The translations under genes and the position numbers were made by a program. A stretch of DNA of 64,000 nucleotides from Pseudorasbora parva (Eukaryota > Chordata > Actinopteri > Cypriniformes > Gobionidae). The notes beneath the pieces are model-generated. The model was given only the letters and a program-made list of their open reading frames with translations, had not been told where the DNA came from and ran no database searches. The DNA lies in assembly GCF_024679245.1 (NCBI RefSeq), contig NC_090176.1:25792546-25856545 (forward strand), read 5' to 3'. Shown here one piece after another: positions 1 through 12,510 of this stretch (within the stretch, counting starts at the first letter, position 1; every line of letters starts with the position of its first letter).

Positions 1-1537
1 TTGTTTTACACACAGAACAATTCACTACATGATTTCATGGTGAAATGTGTAATTTTTTTCATGTTAATTTTCAGCTTTAAATGTTTTAATTAATAGTACT
101 GTATGTAGGCTAAAAGATGATTCTTTTGAATTTTTTTTAGTTCTTTTTGAATTTTTTTACTTGAAAGAAAAAGCTAATGGAGCACTTTGATTTTAACTTA
201 TAGAAACTAAACTAATATAATGTATTTTACCTAAAAGTTTAAAGCTCATAACCATTAATATTTGAAGTAGGCCTACTTGAAGTGCAGTGTTATGTTGCAT
301 CATGCAGTCTTTGTCCTAAGGTATTTGTTACCTCAATAAATTTAAGGTCATTCTTATTTTTTGTTTTATGTTCTATTATATTAACATTAAAAGCACACTC
401 TTTTTTGACTAAAATAACAGTAAAGGGTAAAAAAAAAAAACGGAATTCCAAAAAATTAAAACGGAAAAAAAACGGAATTTGGGAAAAAAATAAAATGGAA
501 TTTGGGAAAAAATAAAACAGATTTTATAGGGCCCTAATTAATGCTAAATCACTGAAGTAACCCTTTAATGCTTTTATGATTTGAATATGTTTTCTAACAA
601 ATGACTTCCAGTTAGACTACTGAGGTTGAGGTTATGGGAATATTAAATGTCACCACACCCGATGGTATTTTCCTCACTAATATAGCCATAGGAAAAATCC
701 TCTAGGATTCTTTTTTTTAAATGGAACCATGGTTAATAACTTCCAGTCTAAACAATATGCCACCCCTAGCACTCTGTCTATAATGTTGCCTTAGAACAAT
801 GTATCTTGGGCCAATGTATCTTACAAAGCATGATAAATAAAAAACTGCATGTTCGCAAAAAAACAGTCTGGATTTGCTGGTTTATAAGGGTTTTAGCAAC
901 TTGTCAGCTGGTCTGACTGCCTGTGAGACCAGTTCAACCAGCTAAAAAAAATGGCCAGCTAGACAGCAGAGTATAATGTCTGAAACGCTGTGAATGTAGG
1001 CAGCACACTAGGGTTTGCAGCTTGTGTCAACAAAACACCTCTCCACCCTCCAGTTTTTCACCTGCCCTGACTCATTCAATCCCATTATCTACAAAATTTC
1101 TTCATTTTTTTTCTTCATCCTGCACTCTTTCAAAGGGTGAGCAGTCCTCCCTCTGGCCAGCATTTTAAGTGCAATCACACAGCCGCTGAGAGCCAAATAA
1201 TTGGCAATGCGTGACTGAAGGAGAGAGACACACAGAGAGAGAGGTGAGTAGATAGACAGGGACAGAAGAGATTTAAAGAGGTCGTCAGAACAACAACTTT
1301 ACACCCCACACTAGGTGGGAGAGCTGCAATTCCCTGTCACATCAAAAGCACAGAGGAAAGTAAAAGAGGAAGAAAATGGTACATCTATTCACTCTCAGTC
1401 TCTCGTTCCCAGTGACAGACGCAAAGACACCACATCAGACTGTCTGTTGGCACAGTGCGCCACCAGACTTTTATTTATATAGTCTCTTTTAATACAGCCT
1501 TGTCTCCTCGTCCCTTTCTCTCTGTCCCACAATGCTG

Positions 1538-1541
<4 letters not shown>
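1..1541. other. AT-rich non-coding DNA, no gene seen
   Basis: No coding region, RNA gene or complete mobile element is recognisable. Positions about 429-518 are an A-rich, imperfectly repeated stretch built on AAAACGGAATT-like units. It makes a lysine-rich open frame with no family resemblance, so I treat it as low-complexity DNA. Confidence 0.6.

Positions 1542-1594
<53 letters not shown>
1542..1594. repeat. (TC)n microsatellite
   Basis: Uninterrupted TC dinucleotide tract of roughly 26 units. Likely polymorphic in length. Nothing indicates a function. Confidence 0.97.
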
Positions 1595-1597
<3 letters not shown>

Positions 1598-2195
1598 ACA
1601 CTTACATAGGCCTCTTTGTGTTTAATGCACAGTTCAATTAAAATTCTTTAAGATGTCATTGAGTACTGAGATGTGACTAACATCACACAAACAGAAAAAA
1701 AGCATTGCGTTTCATTACACATTGATAGGCGCATCTTATCGCAAATCCACCCCATGCACAGCTAAATGAAGAGAGGATTGGATTGGAGGATGAAGGTCAG
1801 GAAGTTGTATTAAATGTTGCGCCTTTTTTCCTGCACTGATAATGTGGTTCACTACTAGGGATATGCACGAGTACTCGGACATGACAGTGACGATAAATCA
1901 TGAAATATATATGTGTATATTGCAAAAAATGATTCTGATTTTGGCCAGTACCTGAGGTATGATTGTTAACGTTAGGCGTTAGGACAATCTGCCATATACA
2001 TCAGCAAAGCACTTCAGTGTGCCAATGTTCATTCACACCTTGGTGTCGGCTCAAACGGCAATGCACAACTTTATTGATTATGATTGGGTAATTTGAGACA
2101 GTAATATTCATTTAAGATGCTGCTTCATCAAAAACATTAATTATTCAGCCCATGCCCATCCCTATTTATCTGGTTTAAGTCATAAAAAGAACTGT
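1595..2195. other. Non-coding DNA, nothing recognised
   Basis: Ordinary AT-rich sequence between the TC tract and the MITE. No supported feature. Confidence 0.5.
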
Positions 2196-2597
2196 ACTGC
2201 AAAAAATGCTTTTCTGACTTAGTATTTTTGTCTTGTTTCTAGTCCAAACATCTAAATATTCTTAAAACAAGAAGTTTCTATACTAGACAAGCAAAAGTAA
2301 TTGACTTGTTTTGGAAAAAAATAACTACAAATTAAGAGAGTTTTTGCTTAAAATAAGCAAAATAATCTGCCATTGGGGTAAGAAAAATTATCTTAAAACA
2401 AGATTATTTTACTTACCCCACTGGCAGATTATTTTGCTTATTTTAAGCAACAACTCTCTTAATCTTGAGTATTTTTTTCCCAAAAGACGACAATTTTTAC
2501 TTAAAGTCTAGTATATTTTTCTTAATGTAAGAATCTTTAGAAATTTTGACTAGAAACAAGACAAAAATACTAAGTAAGAAAAGCATTTTTTGCAGTG
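2196..2597. mobile_element. Palindromic MITE (ACTGCAAAAAATGC ends)
   Basis: The two ends are inverted copies: the left begins ACTGCAAAAAATGCTTTTC and the right finishes in its complement just before 2,598. The inversion continues inward (TTTTTGTCTTGTTTCTAGTC near the left end, GACTAGAAACAAGACAAAAA near the right) almost to a centre near 2,400, so the whole 400-bp unit can fold into one long hairpin. This is the structure of a non-autonomous terminal-inverted-repeat DNA element. I recognise the family from zebrafish-type genomes but cannot assign its superfamily from the sequence. There is no coding capacity. Confidence 0.88.
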
Positions 2598-5500
2598 TGA
2601 TCAAAAGGCCCAGATATACTCACAGTTTTTTCCATTCTTTGTTTAGGGGTAAAATTAAGTTTGAAATATGCAAGCAGCGATATACTGTTAGCGAACATCT
2701 GATGCCTCTCAATAACAAAATAAACGAAACAAAATTGAGAAAACCGCTAGCACTTTTTAATAAAGCACAAGAAAAGTTGATCACCATAGCAACGTGATTA
2801 TGTTTACACCAGCTCTGCAATTTGGCACTCTAGTAAAGTCAAATCATGTTTATTTATAACACTTTATATGATAGATAGCTTAACACAGAGGCAAAACTTA
2901 TGGACTGCAGCTTTGTCATCTCTGTTTGAAACCTAGCAATTGCAGTTATTTGCGGAGTTATCATCTGTTGTGCATCAGCAACGGCTCCTCAGCATGGATG
3001 AATCTAATGATTTGAGGAGTATGTGCAACTTGCTGTCAGTCACCGGTGTGGATACTGTTCTTCAGATTCTACTTCAGATGTACTTCAGATTCTACGTCTT
3101 GGAGTGTAAACTAAATTAGAATTTTCACCAGAAAATGTCATCTGAAAAAGTAAGAAACATGTCTGCCACTTTTGGGAACAAAACATTACAATAAATCGCA
3201 CTACTAACGGTAAATAAATCTAACAATCGCATATAACATCAAAGTGTGCAAATCATTGTTATACTTTGTTCTCAAATTTTTAAATGTTAACAGCATTAGC
3301 ATTGTGTGACTATGTTAATTTTATGTTTATGTAGATTTCAATTTTCGTACAGTCTATTCTTTTGCTTTTGACTACAGGTGAATCTCCAGTTGTTACTGAA
3401 GATGTCATTTGGGCCTTTCTGAATTACATTCTGCCATCAAAATGATACGTTTAATTACTCAAGCTCCTACGAAAAAGGGCTATATGAGCCACTGAAGAAC
3501 AGGCTCCTCACGTGCATTACTACTACTAGCCGGACTCCTCCATTATGTATACAAAAGTGACGTAGAGACGCAAAGACATGCTTGAATTTCCAGCGAAAAT
3601 TCACTAATACCACTCCAATTATAAAACATTATTAAAAGCTTACCATTGTGAATAGAGCTAAGGGAAGAAGATACATTTTTAATACTGGCTTGTTGTGTAC
3701 TTGCTCAAAAATAGATTTTGGATAATTTTTAACCAAAAAAAAGTTGCAAACTGCAGCTTTAAAATCAAGCGGCTTTATGGGATTCAACATGAAAATAATT
3801 ACTACTTCATTTTCTACTTTAAAGCAGCTCTCCACTGTTCATGTTTTTACTCACAGACTTCTGACCTCCAAGGATCCGTGAGGAGAAATTAACACAGAAA
3901 ATTGTTCCATGTGAAAGAAGGCGAAGGAACGCTTTCTGGAACGTTTGCTTTGGCAAGCTGTTTCGAAAGTCCCCAAGAGAATGATTTTGTTCAAAATGTA
4001 GTCACATCAGTTTATTCTTCAATTTCGCTTGAAGTATATTGGGGCCTTACAAGACCTATTGAATATAAAAGAAAGACACATGCATAATTGGCTTCCACCA
4101 AGGCCATCTTTGTTCATGGGTGCTCAGTTATAGATATAGGTCGCTTTGGAGATGTCTGTCATGTGACACACTGTCTGTAGATTGTCAGAAACCCGTCAAA
4201 TGCCCTACCTTACCCATAACTTTTCTCTAAAGCCAGAGGGAAATGATAGGTGAATAACACCGCCGTAGAAGCTCCGATGTAAAACTGGTTGTTTGGATGC
4301 TTACAACCAGTTTGTAATTGGATAAAGATACAATAATGATCTAGTATCTATCAGCAGAGGCTAACTGGACCATGCTATCCAGCAAAACCTTGACCCCTTC
4401 GGTTTCCACAACAGAGAACAGCTTCAGGACGAAGCAGATAATGATCAAACAAGCACACAGTCATTAACAAAGACACACGCACAAGAGAGAAGATTGTGAT
4501 CGAGAGCACATAGCACCACAAAATCTTCAAATTAAAGCCGTGGAGAATCGGTCTTGAGAGAGAAAGGAGACCCACATGAATCAGGTTCAAGAGCTCTTAA
4601 TTCATAACAGGCATTGAAAAAAATCTTCAAGCCACTGGAGTCATTAGTCACTATCCAGTGATCTATGTGCAATCATACAAGGCTTTCCGGAAGCCTGCTC
4701 TGAGTATTGAGCTCTGGGAACATTTGGAAGTGCTTCCATGCTGTCATTAAACCTTCCCTGCCCAGGGGAAGACATCAGTATGCCAGACTCAAATGAGATC
4801 TGCTCTCAAAACCAGCCATCGGTTTTCCCCCCATCCTTCTGAAAGGTTGAAAAAAAAAGAGAGCTAAACATTCAGCTGCCTTCCCTAGAGAGGAAAGCAA
4901 CGGTTCCTTTCTTCAACTCGGACATTAAGGGAGCGTTCTGTTGGGGTTCTACGGAGAGCAGAGTGACAGCCTACCCTCTGTGGAAACGCAGACAAAAAGA
5001 TTGATGCGCACCAGCTCAAGTACCATGGCAGAAACACAAACCGATTCGAGCTGACACTTTCCTTATTCAGGAGTTCAAACACTCAATCATGAACATTTCA
5101 AGAATACCTAATGAATCTCCACAGGACTCTGAGGAGGGCATAACTCGCTTTACATTTTTAGACTATCAAGCGTGAATCGCTGTCTCTTTTCCAGAGATAT
5201 AAATATACTCCAGTGTGTTTATACAGTCAAGAGGTAAATGTCATTTCCGTTTGGATTGCTTAAGCTCTAGGTTGATTGTAAGCGTTGCCCTCTTCAATCC
5301 CACTATCTGCACTGCCTAAATTAAGTCCCACTCTCTCTCTAAGTTTCTAAAGTTAAATTATGAATGTGCAAAAATAAAGAATATGATTCCACCAGCAGAA
5401 GTCCAGCAAGCAGAGGTATATCTGGGAGCTGGTTTGTGTTAGTCATCAACTGAAAGAGTGTGTTTTTATTGATTGATGGCCATCTAGAGACGGAGGCGAA

Positions 5501-6110
5501 AATAAAGCTGATGTACACATCATAAAAACTTTATTATTTATAATAAGCTGTACTGTACCAATAATCTGAAAATGATCGTCCTGGTTAAAAGTCTTGCTAT
5601 GGTTAAAGATCATTGTTATGTTCACAACTGAACGGTGTGTGTGAAAAGGCAGTAACCACATTTAGCTTTCTAAAACTGGACTGACAACTGTATCCTGCTG
5701 CTGTGTGAAAGTAGCCTCATAATGAACCCTGCCAGTATATATATGCTTGACGAAGACAAATGAGTTAAACCAAAGATTGGGAGAACAGTGCATCCAACAG
5801 ATTGGCCTTTGGCCTGAAGCAACAAACAGAGAGGAAGCAGAAGGATGGAGACAACATAAAAATAAGAGTCAAACCTACAAAGTCATTGTTTGCATGGGCA
5901 GGGCTTTTATTGTAGGTTTGTTTACAGCCAGCGCGTTTGTTGAGGTTGACACAGTCTTTGATCCTGACTTCTTGCACTCAGAGATGACAACAGTAACCAC
6001 ACCAGCACACTGCGCTTGTACGTATATACAGATGACAAGGACTAGAAAGCAAGTGACACGTGGAGCCACATAACAAAAGGGACTGACATGCAAAGAACAA
6101 ACACCAAGGA
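2598..6110. other. Non-coding DNA, possible old repeat fragments
   Basis: No coding family is recognisable and the short open frames look like chance. Parts of 2,600-3,900 have the texture of dispersed fish repeats, but I could not find matching ends. 3,900-6,100 appears single-copy, with no inverted ends or long tandem units. Confidence 0.4.
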
Positions 6111-6430
6111 ACGAACAACGTTACGATCCGCCTGAGTGAACATACTTCACCCATGTCTGAAATGGAATAGATAAGGTTTTCTCCGCTGTTTTGGAGTGTA
6201 TGTGGGAACTCTATGGGGGTTTCTCTCCACTCCAAATCTAATTAGAGACCATCAGAGCCGCAGCCATTGTAAAGGCTGCTAAGGTAATTAGCTCCTCTAA
6301 TTGCATTCTGAAATATTGAATATACGGATATGAGAAGGAACACTGCTAGTTTCTCCTCCAGGAACATGCGGTGTCTCTCCTCGTCTCTGATTCGTTCTAA
6401 TTTTCTCTCTCTGATAAAGGTCAAACAATA
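6111..6430. promoter_or_regulatory. Candidate conserved non-coding element with homeodomain-type sites
   Basis: High-complexity stretch with several homeodomain core sites within about 80 bp: CTAATTAG across 6,238-6,245, GTAATTAG near 6,285 and CTAATTG near 6,297. It has no repeat ends and no coding signal. Clustered TAATTA cores resemble developmental enhancers, but such sites are common by chance in AT-rich DNA. This is inference only and needs cross-species alignment. Confidence 0.2.
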
Positions 6431-6981
6431 TGAACTCAACGAGGGTGCAGTAATTGGTTTGGCGAATGGAAACACAGAGTAAATAAGGCTGAAACACCAC
6501 AATAACTGGCTCTTTTTTACCTGCCCTCAAGAAACAAACTCCTTTTTCATAAATGTGTGTTGGGGCAAACCAAGAACACATGTATACAAGACACATAAAA
6601 AGGGTAATCACGCAAAAAAACAAAAAAAACACACACACAACTGATGCAAGAAGAAAATGAATATGTTTGATGTCTGGTAGAGATGGACTGAGGGCCATTC
6701 TAGATGAATATTACTGAGGTTAATTGAAATGTGCCATTACTGCTGCCGGAGTGAAATTCTCCAACTGCAATGTGCATGGAAATTAAAATAGTGAAAGCAA
6801 TCTTACATTAACATATTCAGTGCTTAGTATGTCAAAATGCTTTCCAGCAGGTACTTGGTACATAAACACAATTATTTCAAATGACACCTTTTGTAATTAA
6901 CATAGTTTGAATTAATTTCTTTGAAAAGAAAATGTGTATGAGCTGGGTTCTACAATTTTCATGGATTAAATACAAAACACA
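6431..6981. other. Non-coding DNA, nothing recognised
   Basis: AT-rich with a short CA run near 6,630. The open frame on the minus strand here (to 6,698) is hydrophobic and low in complexity, with no family resemblance. Confidence 0.5.
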
Positions 6982-7380
6982 TACGCTACCACTCAAAAGT
7001 TTGACGTCTGTACATTTTTTGTTACTTTTTGTTTTTGTTGAAGTTTCTTTTTTTTTCATAACAACATAAAACTGATCAAAGGTGACAGGAAAGGTTTAAA
7101 AAACGTCTGTTCTTGGGAACTTGCAATTCATTAAATAAACAGTTTCCCGAAGAATATTAAGCATCACACTTGCGTTCAACCTTATTAAAATGCTTTTAAA
7201 ATGCTTTCTGAAGGATCATGTGACACTGAAGACTAGAGTAATGATGCTGAAAATTCAGCTTTGCCATAACAGTAATACATTTCACTTTGAAATATATCAC
7301 AATAAAAAAGTTATTGTAAATTGTAATAACAAACGTTTGTTTTTGTCTGTTTTCTATGGAACACTTTGAATGGTAGTGCA
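6982..7380. mobile_element. TACACTACC-type short DNA element, full length
   Basis: The left end TACGCTACCACTCAAAAGTT and the right end (complement of TGCACTACCATTCAAAGTG) are imperfect inverted repeats 399 bp apart. The interior carries the family core AAGGATCATGTGACACTGAA followed by GATGCTGAAAATTCAGC. I recognise this as a very abundant cyprinid repeat from memory; its class is probably a hAT-like MITE, but that is uncertain. Related pieces lie at 8,500, 37,172 and 41,522/63,160 in this window. Confidence 0.82.
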
Positions 7381-7784
7381 CATGTAAATATAATACAAAT
7401 CAGGTACATTTCAGAACTTCTAACTAATGTTACTACTAATGCACTAAATGCAATAAGCAATAATTAAATATTACATCAACTTTCACAAACACTTTATGGC
7501 TTTGATCTAACATTTTTATCAAATATGCTTTTGCTCCTGGTATCATGATGTTTTTTGGGGGTCAATCACACACATAGAAACAAGACAACCTAGCAAGTAG
7601 CAATAACATAAAAAAAAAAAAAAAAAAACATAGCAATGCTCTGGCAACAACCCACAATACTCTAGCATCACATCAGTGCATTGCATGAGCCAATTCCTAG
7701 AAAACGTCGAAATCTGGTAATTATTGCTATCTGGTTCTTTCTAATAACCATGAAGCCTCATATCAAGCAAAGAACAGCCAAATG

Positions 7785-7785
<1 letters not shown>
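7381..7785. other. Non-coding DNA with poly-A run
   Basis: Contains an A-homopolymer of about 18 bases at roughly 7,611-7,628. No gene or element ends seen. Confidence 0.5.
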
Positions 7786-7834
<49 letters not shown>

Positions 7835-7840
7835 CACACG
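7786..7840. repeat. (AC)n microsatellite
   Basis: AC dinucleotide tract of about 27 units with one or two interruptions near its right end (ACGC). It encodes only a poly-Thr-His frame, which is not a gene. Confidence 0.97.
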
Positions 7841-8238
7841 CATCCTCACTAATGCTTTTACACACACAATCTCAGATGACAGGAATAGAAAGGCTATGGC
7901 CATTGAAAGGGTTGTGAATCAGAGATGGAGGGTGGATACAGGAGGAAAGAAAAAGGCCAAAGAGAGAAGAATGATGGAGGCGGAGAAGGGAAATAATAGA
8001 TGATACATGGTGTGTGCATGTGTGTGGTAGGGTGGAGGTCATGGGAGGCATGCAGGAGGAAGTGCAAATCATAGAGGAAATGTGCTTCAGTATACAGTGT
8101 CACAGTCATAAGCTGCTCAGCTGTGCTCTGCTCAAATCAGCCTTTCAGACAGCGTCTTTACTGAATTTAACAATAATACACAAAGATATTTCTCTCTTCA
8201 CCACAAACTTTTCAATACCTAAAGCCAGAACTGTTTTT

Positions 8239-8240
<2 letters not shown>
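7841..8240. other. Non-coding, partly purine-rich DNA
   Basis: Purine-rich around 7,915-8,060 (GGAGG, GAGAAGG runs). No recognised gene or element. Confidence 0.45.
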
Positions 8241-8318
<78 letters not shown>

Positions 8319-8345
8319 TTATTATTTTTTTTTTTTTTTTTATAA
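8241..8345. repeat. (TA)30 microsatellite followed by poly-T tract
   Basis: Thirty TA units (8,241-8,300) run straight into about 40 nearly pure T bases (8,301-8,340). The perfect TA tract can extrude as a cruciform and is prone to length change and assembly error. Confidence 0.97.
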
Positions 8346-8489
8346 ATAACAACAGTAGTTGCGTTTCCATCACCCTTCAAATTGGGCAAATTGAAACTGG
8401 CATTTGAAAATGCATCCAATGGAAACACATCAGATTTGAAAAAGCAATATTTCGCAAAAATGCACTGGAAACCTTTGCTGCATTGGTAA
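8346..8489. other. Possible dispersed repeat, unclassified
   Basis: Sequence such as GCGTTTCCATCACC followed by ATCCAATGGAAACAC has the look of a common fish repeat with short inverted 'TTTCCAT/ATGGAAA' motifs. The ends cannot be defined from this copy. Confidence 0.3.
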
Positions 8490-8578
8490 TAACAAATTAT
8501 GTTTCTAGAGTTGCAAATCAGCATATTAGAATGATTTGTGAAGGATCATGTGAAACTGAAGACTGGAGTAATAGTAGT
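8490..8578. mobile_element. Fragment of the TACACTACC-type element
   Basis: Shares the family core GCAAATCAGCATATTAGAAT and GAAGGATCATGTGAAACTGA with the fuller copies in this window. Both termini are missing. Confidence 0.65.
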
Positions 8579-9680
8579 GTCCTTGCAAACTGAAAAATAG
8601 TGTGCGTTTCCCCACATAAGCACCCACACTATGTAGCAGTACGTAAATCTAGCAGCTCTGAAATGTGATCATCAAGAGGTCTAAAAACAAACTAACAAGA
8701 GTACTTGTCTACCTAGTCTTAGCCTGAGGCGGCACATCCACCGTCTGTTCAACGACCATTAGATGCACACACAAATGTTAAAAGCTGGCTGAAACTGCTA
8801 TTTGCTCATCTGATTAGCTGCCATTACACAACTAATGGGAGTAAAAGCACACCGTTTTTATTAGTCTACCCGGGAAACAAAGTTGTGTTTTACCAGGTAT
8901 AATACCAAGTAAGCACAACCACTAAAATGAGCTGTGACTGGTTGCTTTACATATCAGATATGGCAAACTCCTGCCCAAATGTGTACATTTCTTGACCAAA
9001 ATAAGTTGCAATGTGGACCAGGCCTTTTGCCATCTGGCTACAGAAGACTATCGACTACCCAACAGCTGGAGTTCAGGTTCAGTCAGACTGATGCTCAATA
9101 GGGCACCACTGTTTACTCAATTTTGAAAGTTCACATAGCTTTTCATAGGCATACTGCAAGCTTATTTAGTCACAAGTCAAACACTGAAAGCAAATAATGA
9201 ACTTTCCTTTTGTTTGTCCAAACTGATTCCTCTTTTCTTTCAGGACAGTCTTGACAAAAGCAGAAAAGTCTGCAAACTCACAGTAGCACGCTCAAGTAAT
9301 CTCTCAAGACTATGCTGAATATCGTGCAAATAGGGAATCCAATGCTTTGATCGCATCACTCGACGACTTGCCGAGAGCTGTGTCTGAGTGTTTATGTGTG
9401 CGGCAAAGAGACTTGTTGCCGCATTTAATCCATTTTCTTCCAGAGGGACTGTGGGAATACCTTCAGAAGCAGGTAAAAACTCTTGAGAAGTTCCAGATTT
9501 CTCCACCTTTAGTCAGGGTTTTTTCAAAAGAGTTAGATAATCAGAAAGTGTCTCTCGGTGGACGGTAACAGGTGTTTTTTTTTTAAACTTCCTTTCTCTG
9601 TCACTCATTTCTTTGTCAAGTTCTGCGCTGTCGGTTTTCCATAGGACATCTAAAGAAATGTATTTTTAACTATCCCTGTG
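8579..9680. other. Non-coding DNA, no supported gene
   Basis: A 73-codon plus-strand frame (9,347-9,568) and an 88-codon minus-strand frame (9,240-9,506) overlap here. A pyrimidine-rich CAG at 9,232-9,243 resembles a splice acceptor, but I recognise no protein family in any frame. I treat this as non-coding with low certainty. Confidence 0.35.
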
Positions 9681-9941
9681 AGAACAAATCCAAAAATGTT
9701 ACAGTGATGTTCGTTTGAGTCATTATACTGTCGACTTTCTATTGTGACGATCGGAGACACACAGAAGAGAACAAATCCAAAAATGTTACAGTGATGTTCG
9801 TTTGAGTCATTATACTGTCGACTTTCTATTGTGACGATCGGAGACACACAGAAGAGAACAAATCCAAAAATGTTACAGTGATGTTCGTTTGAGTCGTAAT
9901 ACTGTCAACTTTCTATTGTGACAATCGGAGATACACACAAG
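9681..9941. repeat. Minisatellite, 3 x 87 bp
   Basis: Three head-to-tail copies begin AGAACAAATCC at 9,681, 9,768 and 9,855. The first two look essentially identical; the third differs at a few sites (for example CATTATACTGTCGAC becomes CGTAATACTGTCAAC). The period is divisible by three, so one minus-strand frame stays open across the first copies as a 29-residue repeat. This is a by-product of the period, not evidence of a gene. Confidence 0.93.
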
Positions 9942-10683
9942 ATATTTTGGCAAAAGCGCACGTCTCCTAAAGAAAAGTGTTAAACAGAGTGTTACGTAAA
10001 GAAAATATATGCAAAGGGCCAACAAATGAGTGAAGACGTGAGAGGAGTAAAGAGATGAGAGAGACAGAATGCTCTCAAGTTGCTTGCAGTGGTGAGTTGG
10101 CTCAGCTTTTAACCCAAGGAGTTGAGATGAGAGCGGTCGTCACAGCGGGGGATCCATCCATAATATAACACTCCACAGCTGGACTTATGAGTAGGCCGGG
10201 CTTGCACAGAATCGCCACCAAAAGAATCATGCAGAAAGCTTGGCAGATTTCAGCACAATCTGAATTAAGTCGCAGAAGAGGCCTTTTCATGTACACTTTT
10301 TAATAAGAATTAAATAAATGACATAACTGTTTGTGAATCTGTTTCATACATATACACAACAACTGCTCTTCTAGGCTGAGCGGCTGCAGGGGAATGCAGA
10401 TTTGAATGATTCGTGCAGCTCTAAGCAAAAAATATTCCATAATTCAGGTCTCCCAAACAATTCCCCAGTTTTCCATAGTGCTTAAATGTTGCCCGTCCCA
10501 AACTTGCAGCACTGGTTGAAATAATTGCCATGTTGGATGGTTCAAACAAACCCAGCAGTGTTTAAAAAAAAGTGCTGACACCCGGACGAATATCCGGTGC
10601 AAAAATTGTGCGATAAATATTTTTAATTTGCGGGAAAAAAACATTTTTTACAGAGATATTTTCTTTTCTATCACACTGCAAAG
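9942..10683. other. Non-coding DNA, nothing recognised
   Basis: No element ends, tandem units or coding signal that I can support. Confidence 0.45.
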
Positions 10684-10800
10684 AAAACTATAGACTATGG
10701 ACACATGCCTAGATCTGTAGTTACATAAACCTACAACTTGGTGGCGCTGTTGTAGGTTTATGAACTACAGATCTAGGCATGTGGCCAGTCGATAGTTTTT
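10684..10800. repeat. Near-perfect inverted repeat, ~50-bp arms
   Basis: The left arm (10,684-10,737) contains CATGCCTAGATCTGTAGTT and CATAAACCTACAAC. The right arm (10,749-10,800) contains GTTGTAGGTTTATGAACTAC and AGATCTAGGCATG. Only about 11 bases (TTGGTGGCGCT) separate the arms. The right arm runs into a T homopolymer. It could be a small palindromic MITE or a transcribed hairpin; nothing decides between these. Confidence 0.85.
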
Positions 10801-12255
10801 TTTTTTTGACACAGAAAAGTGACAGTGAAAAGCAGAGGAAGAGTCCAGGACAGATGTGACATCAGGTCCTCCCCAAAATCAGGGCTCTGTTAGGACCCCA
10901 AGCAATCCCTCTGGCATCTGTTCACAATTCTTACAAAATCATGTATTATGATAAATGCTGTTCGAACTACATTATGACCATTGGTGTCTGTATTAGTTAG
11001 CATATGTTCCAGCACAGCATAATGATATCCAATTAGCCTGACAGCTTAGTTACACGCATTTCCACTTACCCTACACGTATTCACAATCATCTTTAATGTA
11101 ATTACATGTTAAACTTAGTGTTAAATATAAAAATATTTATAGTTATAAAAAGAATGTAATGGTGTTTATTTATTCACTTAAGAGGCTACTATAATAATAT
11201 TTGTAATTAACAGTTTATCAAGTGAAAGAAACATTACATTTGCTTTATTTAGCACTATATAATAAGCTATACATGTTTTAAATTAACATTGTTTGTACTA
11301 TTGATAGTATAATCATTAACTGATAGTTAGGATGGAGGACCTGATTTCAGAAGGGGGGACCAGATTTGTCATGACACCTGAGTTACACGTTTTTAACCTG
11401 AACAGACAAAAACAAATGCGAAAACCGGGCCAAATTTCAGTGCCACACATTCATTTGGGTATGAAAAGCCTTAGACTAGTGAAAGTAAAATGTGCTAGAC
11501 TTTACATTCTAATCCCCTTTAGAGCGAGAAATTGCTTCAGGGGCCAGTTACATAAATATTGCCACTAAGTTGTCTTTAAAAAAAAAAAAAAAAAGAGTTT
11601 GACCATCTAACAGTTAGTAAGCGATAATCAATCTTTTCTGATTCAAATTACACCAATCTACCTTTTTATATAACTGACTTAAAATTATGACCAGTCTTGA
11701 AAAAGAAAATTAGATGACTAACTTCTAAAATTACAAGCAAGTCATCTAATTGAAGCAGTTTATGCAAACTGCCGCAGAGCATGTTGATTTTTATTTTTAC
11801 AATTAAAACATGTATTATATCCATAATTACATTAGCCTAAATGTCTATCGTAATGAGAGAAGATGAAACAAACTAAAAGCAAATGAATTCTGAATGCTAG
11901 CTAACTAAGATCCAGAGGCAGTTCAAGAACCTGTTTCTATTTGTTTAGAGCTGTTTTTCCACAATAAGCATGGGAAAAGTGGAGGAAAAACAAAAGAGCA
12001 TAATTTCAGTATGAGCCTACATATGAAAATGATTTTTATGTGTGTATGTACTGTCTGTGTACACTGTATATGAGGATACTTCTGTGTCCGAGTGCTCTTT
12101 TTATATATATGGGTGTGCTTTATATATTATTCGTGAAGATAGTCCTAAAGTGCTTTACTAAATCACACTGGACCTGTTCCTAAAAGTATCGGTCACAGAG
12201 GTAATTCCCTCCATCTGATAAAGCATATCTAGATTGAAAATGGAATATTTGACAC
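10801..12255. other. Non-coding AT-rich DNA
   Basis: Includes an A-homopolymer at about 11,579-11,594 and TA-rich patches. No gene or defined element seen. Confidence 0.5.
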
Positions 12256-12510
12256 AGGTTCCACAGCACATTCATTTGGCAGGGTCTTAATTGTGCTGGC
12301 GCTTGCCGCTGCAGTGGGGATCAATAGTCGTGTAGTTAAGGGCAGGCAGGCTTCGCAGGCTCTATCTATAATTCATAGCAGCCTATATAATGAGAGACTA
12401 TTAGCCATCCCTCTAAAGAGAGCATCCCCAGTGCTGTCAGAGCGGCTGTCAATCCTCATTCACTTCTACAGGCCGATTGGCCCCTCTACTTTAATATTTC
12501 CCTTTTAACA
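12256..12510. promoter_or_regulatory. Candidate conserved non-coding element
   Basis: A complex, GC-balanced block inside AT-rich surroundings, with CTGTCAATC (Meis/TGIF-like TGTCA core) near 12,447 and no stop-free frame of known family. Composition is the main clue, so this is speculative. Confidence 0.17.

Noticed and set aside
282..515. Lys/Asn-rich 77-codon frame
   Set aside because: Low-complexity A-rich repeat; no domain.
6297..6698. 133-codon minus-strand frame with hydrophobic stretches
   Set aside because: No family, no splice or start context; hydrophobicity follows from the A-rich plus strand.
7782..8349. Frames over the AC and TA microsatellites
   Set aside because: Thr-His and Ile-Tyr runs are simple-repeat translations.
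9232..9568. Possible exon after a pyrimidine tract and CAG
   Set aside because: The frame directly after the CAG soon meets a stop, no protein family is recognisable, and frames overlap on both strands.
9650..9847. Minus-strand frame with a 29-residue repeat
   Set aside because: The 87-bp minisatellite is a multiple of three, which automatically gives a repeated peptide.
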